Assembly (NCBI GenBank): GCA_021186555.1
Contig: JAJKFL010000007.1
Span: 28,735,177-28,799,176 of the forward strand
Reading direction: 5' to 3'
From: Reticulitermes speratus
Taxonomy: Eukaryota > Arthropoda > Insecta > Blattodea > Rhinotermitidae
DNA length: 64,000 bases
The notes below the pieces were generated by a model. The model saw only the letters and a program-made list of their open reading frames with translations, did not search any database and had not been told where the DNA came from. The first letter of the stretch is position 1; every line of letters starts with the position of its first letter. Shown here one piece after another: positions 31,372 through 40,999 of the stretch. Both the position numbers and the translations under genes were made by a program.

Positions 31372-31632
31372 GGCCGTGCCATGGCTCAGGAGGTTAGTCG
31401 CCGGCCTCTCAACGCGGAGGGGTCAGTCCATGTGGGATTTGTGGTGGACAAAGTGACACTTGGGACAGGTTTTCCCCCGAGTATTTTGGTTTTTCCCCTG
31501 TCGATTTCATTCCACGGTGCTCCATTACAAGAAAAAACTAATCATCTTCATCTTCATCACAGGGTTGCACAATAAGCCTCAAGGTTGCGGTGCGTCCGTA
31601 GCATCTGCTGCGGGCCCTTCACACACACACAC
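31372..31632 (+). mobile_element. SINE-4 lacking its B box
   Basis: It begins GGCCGTGCCATGGCTCAGGA and continues through CGCCGGCCTCTCAACGCGGA. It then jumps directly to the GTCCATGTGGGATTTGTGG body: the GGTTCGATC B box present at 51.9 kb is deleted. The 3' end holds CAGGGTTGCACAATAAGCC and a short CA-rich tail. Confidence 0.88.
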
Positions 31633-32156
31633 AACACCAAAGGAACCGACTGATCACAGAACTTTGCCTCTTGACATCTGCTGAACTAAACTTAAAAAAG
31701 AAAAATAATATAAATAAAAATATAAAAAATAATAAAAAATAAACCCCATGATGACGTAAACACTCAAAATAACATTCGTGTTTAAAATTACGAAATTTTA
31801 TAGTGGCCTCGAGTTATACGGTGCTTAGACTGACTGTCGCCCTGAGGCAGGCCTACTGAACTCCGTAGCTCGCGAGCGGACACATTCGAAATGTCAAAAC
31901 TTCTTTTAACCCTTCCCTGATAAAGCTGAGATAGAAAGCCGAAGAATTTTTAAAAATTTATAGCTGTTATTTATGGAGACACACGTTATATTACTCATTC
32001 ATTTTGTAAAAATGTGCTAAAAATAGCGACACCCTAGCCCACGGTTGCGAATAGCATTTTTTATAACTTTTTTCGTACTATTATAAGCATAGTTTAATTG
32101 CTCACGGTGTATAGAAAAATCCACAGGTAACTTTATGCATATATTTATACGTGTAC
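31633..32156. other. Unassigned AT-rich sequence
   Basis: A/T-only tracts lie at about 31690-31745. No gene is recognised. Confidence 0.5.
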
Positions 32157-32364
32157 GATATTAAAACGGATTTTCAAGAAGTGGGATGGGGAAGCATGGG
32201 CTCAAATTGATCCGGCTCAGGATAGGGACAGGGGCGGGCGCTTTTGAATGCGGTTATAACCTTCGGGTTCTATAAAAGACGGGGAATTTCTTGACTAGCT
32301 GAGACCTGTTAACTTCTGAGGAAGGACTCTTCTCCATGGGTGTTAGTTAGTTAGTTAGTTATAC
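32157..32364 (+). mobile_element. LINE-A extreme 3' fragment
   Basis: Only the last 200 bp is kept, from ATATTAAAACGGATTTTCAA to the (GTTA)n tail at about 32342-32361. It was strongly 5'-truncated at insertion. Confidence 0.85.
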
Positions 32365-32537
32365 GTATAATCATTTCTTCTTCATTCTGTTTACCGAATT
32401 CCATGTTACTCTCACGAAGACCAAATCTTGCCGCAGTTGCCTGCATCACAAAATGTGGTCAGGCCTGCCTTCGGGCAAGAACCTATCATGTGGCTAATGG
32501 AGAAAAGGAAAGTATTTGTATCTACTAGAGAGGCAAC

Positions 32538-33262
32538 TGCCGATCCCAGTGGCCGTGCGGTCTAAGGCGTGGGTCTTCGGCCGCTCGCTTGCTGGGATCG
32601 TGGGTTCGAATTGCCGATCCCAGTGGGCCCTGCGGTCTAAAAGGGGTGGGTCTTCGGCCGCTCGCTTGCTGGATCGTGGGTTCGAATTCCACCGGGCATG
32701 GGTTAGTGCGTGTTGTAAAAAAAGCGGTTGTGGATCCGTAGTATTACATGAAAGGACGAAAAAGGACTAATACAGAACAAAAATGGACAAAAGGTAAAGA
32801 ACAAGGATCAGAAAAAAAGAGGAAAAAAAAAAAAATCCCACCGGGGGCATGGATGTTTGTGTTGTGTTTGTAAAAAAACGTTGATGAACGTAAGTTACAT
32901 GAAAGGACGAAAAAGGACTAATACAGACAAAATGGATCAAAGGGGAAAACTCAGGAATTATAAAAAAAAAAAAAATCCCACCGGGGGCATGGATGTTGTT
33001 GTTGTGTTAGTGTATGGACGGTAGCATGGAACGAAGTGATATGCAGGCAAAAAGGACTTAACAGTACAAATGGATCAAGGGGAAAACCCAGAATTAATAC
33101 AAAAAAAATCCCGGGCAGGGTCTGTCTGTTGTGATTGCTGTGTGTCGTAGGTAGAGTCCTGCGTGGCTGACATCGTCCAGAGAGTCACCCATGGGGTGTG
33201 AGTGACGTGAGCTCGACAAGAGGCGACCTAGGCCCCCAAGGGGCTGTCAAGCCATTGGAAGA
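32538..33262 (+). mobile_element. SINE-1 with duplicated head and internal tandem repeat
   Basis: Two SINE-1 heads lie in tandem (about 32538-32610 and 32611-32697), each with GGTCTAA.GCGTGGGTC and GTGGGTTCGAATT. The body then contains about three units of 130-150 bp (boundaries near 32687, 32837 and 32976). Each unit has CATGGATGTT, a GAAAGGACGAAAAAGGACTA block and a poly-A run before the next CCCACCGGGGGCATGG. The normal SINE-1 3' end resumes at about 33115. Many single-base differences sit at homopolymers. Confidence 0.8.
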
Positions 33263-33339
33263 AGTAGAGAGGCAATAACACGAAGAAAAAATTGTGTGAT
33301 GACAATCAAAATATGTGCCCTCTACCATATTTGTTTCAT

Positions 33340-33475
33340 TCAGAAAGAATTAATCAAATATTATGAAATGGGCAGGGCATATATTTTGAATAGGAAGAGA
33401 AAAATGCCTGCAAAATTTGAGTCAAGAAGTATAAAGACAGGAGAACACTTGTAGGTCTTGTATTTGGTAAATAAA
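33340..33475 (+). mobile_element. LINE-A fragment, diverged
   Basis: ATCAAATATTATGAAATGGG and CAGGGCATATATTTTGAATA, then CACTTGTAGGTCT, follow LINE-A order (RMRWAGH and LGRP positions). The copy is old and short. Confidence 0.5.
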
Positions 33476-33766
33476 TGAGAGCTTTTATTTAACTCTGAAA
33501 GTAAAAGCAAGCAAACTGTTGTGGTCAGTGGAAGTGAATAAGCAGCACCGCACTGCCATCACTTCATGAAGTGACCCTATGGCGCTCTCCAGCTTAGTAA
33601 CTGGAGGTCACGTGCTAAAATCTTGGTCCGGATTCCAGGTGCCGTGATGTGTGTCGTGACTGTCATACGTCACTCCAGACAAATGCTGATGTCGTGTCTT
33701 ACCCAAAAATAGGCAACAACGTTTATCAAATTTCATTACTTAAGTTTCATTTCTCCAAATTAGAAA

Positions 33767-34218
33767 CCAACAAATGCACTATATATTCACTTTTTATTCT
33801 TTAACCCCTACACATGTTTCAGCCCTTACAAGGCCATCTGGACCTTACAACACAAACAGGACCTGTTGTACTTGACTGATTACCTATATATACTTAACCA
33901 ACTGCCAATAACAAGCTAATGGTAGAAGATACATCTTAAAAAACCAATTAGCTTCATTTTACCTTTTTGCTACGAAAATACTGACAAACCTTATTTAAGA
34001 ATTTTATAATCTGTGTTTTATATATTTAAAGACAAAATTGTAAATAACTGTAATATAAATGATTATGAAACTTGACTATATGTGATACAAAACATAACAG
34101 CAGACAACAATGGATGTAAAGTAAATGTAGATTACGAGCCCCCTGAAGATGGCCTTGTAAGGGCTGAAACATATGTAGGGGTTAAAGAATAAAAGTGAAA
34201 ATATAGTGCATATGTTGG
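33767..34218. mobile_element. Long-TIR element, family C
   Basis: A 452-bp element with about 75-bp terminal inverted repeats. It begins CCAACAAATGCACTA and ends TAGTGCATATGTTGG. Each arm contains TTCTTTAACCCCTACACATG or its complement, plus the GGCCTTGTAAGGGCTGAAAC motif. The interior of about 290 bp is AT-rich and non-coding. The palindromes at 43.9 and 51.0 kb share the CCAAC.AATGCACTA motif. Confidence 0.82.
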
Positions 34219-34589
34219 TGTGTAATTTGTGATTTGTTAAAAAATTGCACGGTGAAGATAATATGAAATTTAATTTCTCTGTTTTAAAGGAGGTAATGAT
34301 ACATTTTATTTACCTATCAGGAACAACTTTTCCATGCTTTTGCCAATTCACTCTTCACCATTCACTCGATCTCCACAATGCAATCACCGCGGAGGCACGG
34401 GTTCGATCACAGACCAGTCGATGTCCGAATTGTGGAGGGTGACTGGCTGTCTTCTCTCCCAGAAATTCGATTTCTTCCGTCAGCACTGGCCCAATCCCAC
34501 TAATGTTGGTACTCATCTTTCATTTCTACACCACCTTAGCATTTGGCAATGACACTAAATACAGAAAACTTCCTCAGTGTCTGCGTAAA
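34219..34589. other. Unassigned; weak tRNA-like block
   Basis: CACGGGTTCGATCACAGACC near 34396-34416 resembles a SINE B box, but no family can be assigned. Confidence 0.4.
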
Positions 34590-34812
34590 GAGTCTAGGTT
34601 ACGGGCTGGACGAAACACAGTTCCAATCCCGGCGTGGCAAGATATTATCTTCTCCGAAACGTCCAGACCGGCTCTGGCGTCCTATTCAATAGCTACAGGA
34701 GTTCTTTACCGGGGGGTGAAGCGGCGGGGGGCATGAAGTTAAACACTCCCCTCCATCTACTACCGAGGATAAGAATGAGTGGATCTATACCTCTTCTACC
34801 CCCCCCCCCCCC
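34590..34812 (+). mobile_element. SINE-2 copy
   Basis: TCTAGGTTACGGGCTGGACG, CCAATCCCGGCGTGGCAAG, ACGTCCAGACCGGCTCTGG and a C run at 34800-34811 follow SINE-2 order. The A box is eroded. Confidence 0.7.
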
Positions 34813-35659
34813 TACATACAGGACCAACTTCTCAGTGTGTGAATAATCCGATCTGTTGAAAGTGTCGTTTAATAGTCAATAATAAAGTAAATGCACGAAA
34901 ATTCGTAAGTAAACCTACAAAAGCTTGGCTGCATTATTCTCACAGCAAGTTTCGTCGTCTCGGCCCGGTAGATTGCCTGCCTGCACGCCGTTCTGTGGTG
35001 CCGGCAGAAGAAGCAGCAGAGGAACGAATGGGCCCACAACTTGGCATAACCCACTATTAACCAGGCCATCCTGCGTCTCAGTAATTTCCCTTCCATCTCT
35101 TTCGAGTTATGCTTTTTTTTTTCTCTTCATCATCATCATCGTCATCACGTTCCTTCTTTCTACTCTCGCCTTCTAAACCAAAAATGAACCATTCCATCTC
35201 TATCATACACATGTCACTGCCATACGAAAGAATCTTCATCTGCTTCGGACGACGGTGAAACCACAGCAGAGCTCCGGCCACGTACCACAGCCGTCATTAC
35301 AGAAATTGGCATCTTGGGAAAAGAAACACAGTCAAGGAACACGCACGGAAAGGAAAATAAGAAAAAAAAAAAAGAAAAGCCAAAATAAAATAAACCAACA
35401 TATTTTCTTAGTACAGTCGATACCGTGCAACAAACCATTACCTTATAGACAGAGTGGCGTAAACAACCATTTGGTGCGAAACTGTCAAACAAGTACACCT
35501 GATACAACGATAACAGCAAAAATACACGTAAATTGTATCTACATAATATTGGGATATGATATATGCTACAGCATATGGCAAACATCAGAAACAACACTAA
35601 TGAAGAAAGGAAACAGGTAGACGAAACGTCGACCTCATTTCTGTTTCTACACAAGTTAA
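34813..35659. other. Unassigned 0.85 kb
   Basis: The minus-strand 175-codon frame (35214-35741) is Phe/Leu/Ser-rich, reads antisense into an adjacent SINE, and shows no domain. GACGAAACGTCGACC near 35619 resembles the centre of family H. No gene is supported. Confidence 0.45.
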
Positions 35660-35895
35660 AACTAATACTTTGCGATTCCCGGCAGCAGCAAGAGATTTTT
35701 TCTCTTTTTTCCAAAAACGTCCAGACTAGCTCTGGGGCCAACCCAGCCTCCTACCCAAAGGATACTGGTTCTATCATGGATGAAAATTAGCCGAGGCCTT
35801 CAGCTCACCTCCTATTAGGGCCGAGGTTAAAAACGAGTGGAGCTATACCTGTACTCCCCGCATACGCCATCGTGCCGTGCACATGGACAGCTTTA
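35660..35895 (+). mobile_element. SINE-2 copy, diverged
   Basis: GCGATTCCCGGCAGCAGCAA, AACGTCCAGACTAGCTCTGG and AGTGGAGCTATACCTGTACT mark the SINE-2 body. The A box is lost. Confidence 0.65.
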
Positions 35896-36816
35896 CCTTC
35901 TTATCTAAGAAACAAGGAGGCAGTTATAAACCACGGGAACTTGGTGTGGCAGATTGGGCCAATTTTCATTTCTGGCTCCCCAAAACCCTTTCGTGCACTA
36001 AGGGACTACGAATAATGGGAAAACAAAATTAATAAAGATAGATATAAATGTAAAAATAAAGCCGTGGGCAAGAACGTCTTGTAGGCCCCGTTTTGAAAAT
36101 GTCGTGTGTTTCAAAATAAAATTACAGGTATGTACGAGTTATCCTTCCACAGTTGTTACAACAACCTGTTGCGTCAAAATTTATCATCTTTATCAAAAAG
36201 GTTTAGTACAGGACCCAGCCCTGTGCCAGTTACGATTTCAATAGGTTATTTCTACATAGACACCATTTTAATATTATCCTCCCACTTACTTGTTGGTCTA
36301 AAAAATTCCTCTTACCTCAACAGTTTCGTCTATAAAATATTGTGCAGATTTCTTCATTATTGAACAAGTTAGCATACTCGTATTTGTAAGTTTTAGTCGG
36401 CAGACACGTGTTTCGAATCTTCCAGAAGATACGGTTATTCCGACTCCGGGTTCCGGTGCATCAGATCCGGAAGACTTAAGACGACGGCTGTGCCACCTTC
36501 AGACGGTCCATCGTCACCTGCTGACAATTCCTTACACACGCGTAATTGATGACTAACCTTCAAGGACAAGCTGGATGCAGCGTTCACGCGTCTGAGTTAC
36601 ATGCCTGTCAGGGAGGCGCCCGCTTTGCATCTCGGGTGGGTCACCGATTATCCTGACAGGATTTTCGTCAGTCCCGCCAGTGGAATGCTGAGGCAGTAAC
36701 GCAAAACGGGCCACAACCCCTTCCTCAACATACCTTTCACGTCAAGAGACTCGATCATCGTCTAAAAACAACCAAGAATCAACAACCAATGCATACTTCA
36801 GACCGTAGCCACCTGC
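35896..36816. other. Unassigned 0.9 kb
   Basis: No recognised repeat or gene. Moderately GC-rich at 36440-36720. Confidence 0.5.
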
Positions 36817-37029
36817 ATCTAGACCATGGGTCTCCAACCCGCGGCACGCCAGGTTGTATTATGCGGCCCGCGACCACTTTGTGAATTGTGTATGTACTAT
36901 AAAAATTACACAATAATTTAGACGGTTACGTACATCACTTATTATTTTCCCAACTGCGGCCCGCGAACCAGCCCACGACAAAAGGATGTGGCCTTTTGTC
37001 ATAAAAGGTTGGACAACCATGATCTACAA
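36817..37029. mobile_element. hAT-like MITE
   Basis: A 197-bp element (36825-37021) begins CATGGGTCTCCAACCCGCGG and ends AAAAGGTTGGACAACCATG, an inverted pair. Subterminal GCGGCCCGCG motifs occur twice. Flanks ATCTAGAC and ATCTACAA are a decayed 8-bp duplication. Subterminal GCGGCCCGC blocks are typical of hAT-derived MITEs in animals. Confidence 0.82.
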
Positions 37030-37124
37030 CCAGGGCCAACAATCCCGCATGTTTTGGTGAGGGAAACATGTGTGCTTGAAAATTAAGTGTGAAAAATGAC
37101 TTAAAATAATTCATAATAAAAAAG

Positions 37125-37130
<6 letters not shown>

Positions 37131-37156
<26 letters not shown>
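37131..37156. repeat. (TA)n microsatellite
   Basis: About 13 TA repeats directly abut a mariner-end hairpin, which targets TA. Confidence 0.95.
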
Positions 37157-37161
<5 letters not shown>

Positions 37162-37234
37162 TACACAAAAGAATGGTGCGGTTTCCATACTAAATACATA
37201 GTAAACCGCATCATTCTTTTGTGTATATCCTGTA
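37155..37234. mobile_element. Mariner-end hairpin MITE
   Basis: Two inverted mariner ends (GGGTATACACAAAAGAATGG and its complement) with a diverged centre. It is inserted at the end of a TA microsatellite. Confidence 0.88.
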
Positions 37235-37409
37235 TATACACTGCTGTCTGGTCATACGTTTTGTGAAGTTTATCAAAAGTTAAGCATTCCTACCGCAAAT
37301 GGGAAAGATTGGATCAGACAGTCGATAGGAGGAGTTCAGAATAAACGGAAGAAGGAAGCGAAAAAAAAATATCAGGTAAAAAAGCAGCTAACTAATTCCA
37401 TAAATCAAA

Positions 37410-37590
37410 GTACTTCATGAAAAGTTACTTGTTCCTGAGCTAGTCAAGAAATTCTCTGCATTTTATGGAACCCGGAAGTTCATTATCATTTTCAAGGCAG
37501 CTCTACCAAAAGGAAGACCAATCCAATCCACGCCACCCCATTCTACTTCTTTAAGACCCATTTTAGTATTATCTTCCCACATACAGAATC
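37410..37590 (-). mobile_element. LINE-A 3' fragment, diverged
   Basis: On plus, CTAGTCAAGAAATTCTCTGC, TTATGGAACCCGGAAGTTCA and TTCTTTAAGACCCATTTTAG are the complement of the LINE-A end. The GTTA tail is lost. Confidence 0.75.
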
Positions 37591-37764
37591 AAGTAAAAAA
37601 GTTAAAACAGAAAGAAAACTTAAAATTTGTATTGCTTGGTACTAATGTAGAGTGTATATTTTGCACGAATTTTACCAATTTCTTGTTTAAAAGCAAGTAC
37701 GTGACTCATCTACCAAAATGCACGGCGTCACGTCTCACAGCGCCGTGATTTTTACATTAACTGC

Positions 37765-37925
37765 CAACTAACTAACTAACTAACTAACTCCACGTAGCAC
37801 GGTCCTTCTTGAGAAGCTAACAGGTCGTCATCTAGTCAAGAAATTCCTCTCGTTTTGTGCAACCCGAAGGTTCATTACCGCACTCACAAGAGCCCGCCAC
37901 CTGTCCCTATCCTGAGCACATTAAC
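37765..37925 (-). mobile_element. LINE-A 3' fragment with tail
   Basis: The complement of the LINE-A end: a (CTAA)n tail at about 37764-37788, CTTGAGAAGCTAACAGGTCG, then GCCCGCCACCTGTCCCTATC. It was cut short after about 160 bp. Confidence 0.85.
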
Positions 37926-38798
37926 TGCCAAACAGATCCCAAAATCTCAAAACTGTTTAGGTACGTTTTATATTTCGTTATAATCAGGTTTTACTGCCAT
38001 TACACACGGAGAAACAAGGCGACATTGAAAGGCGCGTTCGATTTGCGATAAAACATGTCTCACACTCTGACTTTTGAATCCTTCAAATTAAACAGGATAA
38101 CCGCTCAAGGCCCACGTCATGAAGCAGTGACTGGGCACTGATATACATTTGACCTCACTTCTGATGGAATCGTTCCAATATTGCCTACTAGACAAACGGT
38201 GTACATGGCCATCAGGAGCTTTAATGTACCAAGTTACAAACGTGTAAAAATAGAGAGATTTTATATGGACTTGTTGGATTCTCTCCAATTTTGCAAACTA
38301 AATAAACATGATTTAATTTATTTGCTTTAGAATCTCTTACTGTCGGCGTAACAGGAGAGCATAAAGGTCACTTAATTTACACTTACTGTGAAAGTAACTA
38401 AACAAAATATTAAATAAAAAATTAATTCACCGGGTAGTAAATACGCACAGCTTTTGAAGTGATTGGCTGTTGTTCAGAGGAAATGAACATTCTCTAATTA
38501 GACAGTTTGGTGGAAGAGCGATGAAATGCCATTTTTAACAGCCTACAGGGCGTAGAAACACGGGCATAACATGAGAAATGTTTAGGCCGATTAAATGTGA
38601 AGACATTAACACAGGCGACAAATGCTTCATACGAATTAAATATTCCAGATTTCGATGACTCCGCCTACATCATCTGATGCTTTGACACGACCTGAGAGCG
38701 ACGTTATGGGAGGAGCGGACTGAGCCGGGCGGTCCCCATCTCGCATCTGACCGTTACCAATGCTGCAATAATGCCAATAAACCATCGAACAGCTTCAG
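37926..38798. other. Unassigned 0.9 kb
   Basis: No gene or repeat is recognised. Confidence 0.5.
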
Positions 38799-39118
38799 TC
38801 TGACGACACGGTAAGGCGAAGGCAAAGTTCACCCTAGAACAGGCCATGAAAGCCCAGAGAGGGAATAGAGATATAGCTCTACTCTTTCTTTAACTTCGAC
38901 GCTAGATGGGGGTGGGTGGTCAACGCCACGCCCCGGCCGCTTTACCCCCGGGAATGACCCGGTACCCATTGTACAGGAGGCTGGGTGGGCCCCAGGACCG
39001 GTCTGGACGGGTGCTGAAAATCTCGCCCCCACCGGGATTCGATCCCCGGATCGGACCGTCCAGCTCGTAGCGAGTCGCTATACCGACTGAGCTATCCCGG
39101 CCCTCTGACGACACGGTA
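38799..39118 (-). mobile_element. SINE-2, full length, with perfect 15-bp TSD
   Basis: TCTGACGACACGGTA occurs at 38799-38813 and again at 39104-39118. Between them the minus strand reads GGGCCGGGATAGCTCAGTCG (A box), a B box GGGGATCGAATCCCGG with a small local duplication of the preceding bases, the body with GGCCGGGGCGTGGCG, and a 3' tail of TTTGCCTTCGCCT. It inserted into or beside a LINE-A copy and is the best reference copy of the family here. Confidence 0.95.
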
Positions 39119-39425
39119 TGTACAGCAATAGGATATAGAGGAATACGATGGGCGGGACAAGTAGCACGTATGGGAGACAAGAGATGCATTACGTGTTTCT
39201 GATCGGTAAACCTGAAGGAAAGAGACCGCTTGAAGACCTGGGCGTAATAATATTGGAAGGGCGTGGAGTGGATTCATCTGGCCGAAGATAGGAACAAGTG
39301 GCGGGCTTTTGTGCAAACAGTAATGAACTTTCTGGTTTCATAAAATTTGGTTAATTTCTTGACTATGTGAGGAGCCATTAGCTTCTCAAGAAGGACTCTG
39401 CTTCATAGAGTTAGTTAGTTAGTTG
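39119..39425 (+). mobile_element. LINE-A 3' fragment
   Basis: It begins abruptly after the SINE and runs through GATGGGCGGGACAAGTAGCA, AAACCTGAAGGAAAGAGACC and the UTR to a (GTTA)n tail at about 39408-39425. The frame is broken. Confidence 0.82.
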
Positions 39426-39605
39426 TGATTTCAGGCTTCCGCCGCGATGTTGACGAGGTCTGTACTGTTCTGGGATATTACGCATCGTCGAGTGGTAAAC
39501 CTTTACCGACGTTTCGGGAAAACGTATCGGTCCCATCTTCAAGGATCTACGGTAAAGGATTACCACTCGATGCTGCGTAATATCCCAGAAGAGTACATAT
39601 CTAGT
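39426..39605. mobile_element. Family H long-inverted-repeat element
   Basis: The clearest copy. The left arm is TTTCAGGCTTCCGCCGCGAT, then TTCTGGGATATTACGCATCG. The centre is CCGACGTTTCGGGAAAAC. The right arm is GATGCTGCGTAATATCCCAG. The outer right end is missing, as LINE-like GTTA repeats follow. Non-coding. Confidence 0.82.
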
Positions 39606-40055
39606 TAGTTCGTTAGTTAGAAAGTCAGTCAATCATCCTTTGTGATATTAGTAATGTCCCCGTAAAGCCATCGCCATAGAGAGGGGTCCTGTGTTTAGGG
39701 CACAGAACCGAGGTCATTAACATTTCTCGCACAAAAAGATATGTCATCACTTGAATAACCTGTAACACGTTAGAGAGCCTTTAACATCTGGGCCGCTGCC
39801 CATCAGAGGCAGGAAGTAATTTATGACACATGCACACTTACACACATGCACAAACACACCTCGACTGTCAATCCTACTACCAACTTAACGGACTCAAATT
39901 GGACATGAAGCCGTTAACCTAGAAGGTTCAGCAGTAAGTGACAGACACTTCGTCTTAGAGGAATAGGATATAGGCCAATACACTTCCTCTTTATGTCCAA
40001 ATAAACACGTGACGTAGACCTCGGAGCAGATCACACCAAGCATACGTTACTTTTG
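39606..40055. other. Unassigned sequence
   Basis: (GTTA)-like repeats at 39601-39625 may be a remnant LINE-A tail. Otherwise nothing is recognised. Confidence 0.5.
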
Positions 40056-40059
40056 TATA

Positions 40060-40190
40060 TAAAGAATGTCCCTTTAATTGTGTCTCCGAGCACGGCAGCT
40101 TTATCGCATAGGAAGCCCGGATCATTCGGGCAATCCCGTGACAGCTGCCGTGCTCAGGGACACGATAAAAGGGACACCCTGTGTTTCTAG
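40060..40190. mobile_element. Palindromic MITE, family P
   Basis: The left arm AATGTCCCTTTAATTGTGTC, then CCGAGCACGGCAGCT, pairs with the right arm AGCTGCCGTGCTCAGGGACA and CGATAAAAGGGACA. A second hairpin (GCCCGGATCATTCGGGC) sits in the centre. A diverged copy is at 23984-24110. The superfamily is not determined. Confidence 0.8.
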
Positions 40191-40199
40191 TTCTATAGA

Positions 40200-40248
40200 C
40201 CTGTTGTTGTTGTTGTTGATGATGATGATGATGATGGTGGTGGTGTTT
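40200..40248. repeat. (TTG)n(ATG)n(GTG)n microsatellite
   Basis: Three adjacent trinucleotide runs: TTG, GAT and GGT. A His-rich minus-strand frame here is an artefact of the repeat. Confidence 0.92.
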
Positions 40249-40499
40249 CATTTTTGTGAACAACTTATTACCTAAGAACACATTCCACCTAAGTTAAGTT
40301 TAACATATAATGCATAATTTCAAAGTTTTGCATCTTCACCACGGCGGTTAGTGTCTTACAAGCAGTTTTACACATAACAAGCACGTGTCTTATCATACAC
40401 GTGTCTCCAGCGATTCATCAGTTATCACCATCAGACCCACAGCCAATGAAATTTCACTATTACATTCTGCGTATTTTTCGAAGAGCGACTAACATATGA
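40249..40499. other. Unassigned sequence
   Basis: Nothing recognised. Confidence 0.5.
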
Positions 40500-40725
40500 C
40501 ATCATAACCCTGACCTGGATGGCACTAGTGTCACCACATCACGATTTCGCGCGCCCGTCATATTGTTATTACTGGTTGCATAAAATTATGAATGCAACGC
40601 TGTGCTGAATTTAAATGGCAAACCAGTCATGACACGTTTCATGAATAGCGAACAGCTTGTATCAATACTGTAAGGGAGGGACACACACAAAGACAGCATG
40701 GTCATTTATAAACCTACTTTTTCAA
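40500..40725 (+). repeat. Diverged dispersed repeat R2, copy 2
   Basis: Short blocks shared in order with 13795-14010, including GGCACTAGTGTCACC, ATATTGTTATTACTGG and ACAAAGACAGCATGG. An old family of unknown type. Confidence 0.45.
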
Positions 40726-40999
40726 CAAGCACTGCTGTTTCGTATTCAAGAGATCCTGAGTTCTAATCCCGGATCCAAGGCACACGCTGGAATCGTACTT
40801 TAAGGAAAATGATGACTGTTACCTTACAAATATTTTCTACTTCATTGTTCGCTATGTTGTACCATTCGATGCTATATAGTTATACAATCGAAGATCGTCG
40901 TTCAACGGATCGTGAAACAATACCTTCATTCTTAAGGGCGTATCTGGTAATAACTTGTAAAGAAAAGCTGGGTTCAACTTTTTTCAGACATTGTTGATC

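Noticed and set aside
35214..35741. 175-codon minus-strand frame with hydrophobic segments as a membrane protein
   Set aside because: Composition is Phe/Leu/Ser low complexity from AT-rich DNA, and part of it is antisense to a SINE-2 copy.
40078..40281. His-rich metal-binding protein on the minus strand
   Set aside because: The His run is the trinucleotide repeat at 40200-40248, and the rest reads through a palindromic MITE.
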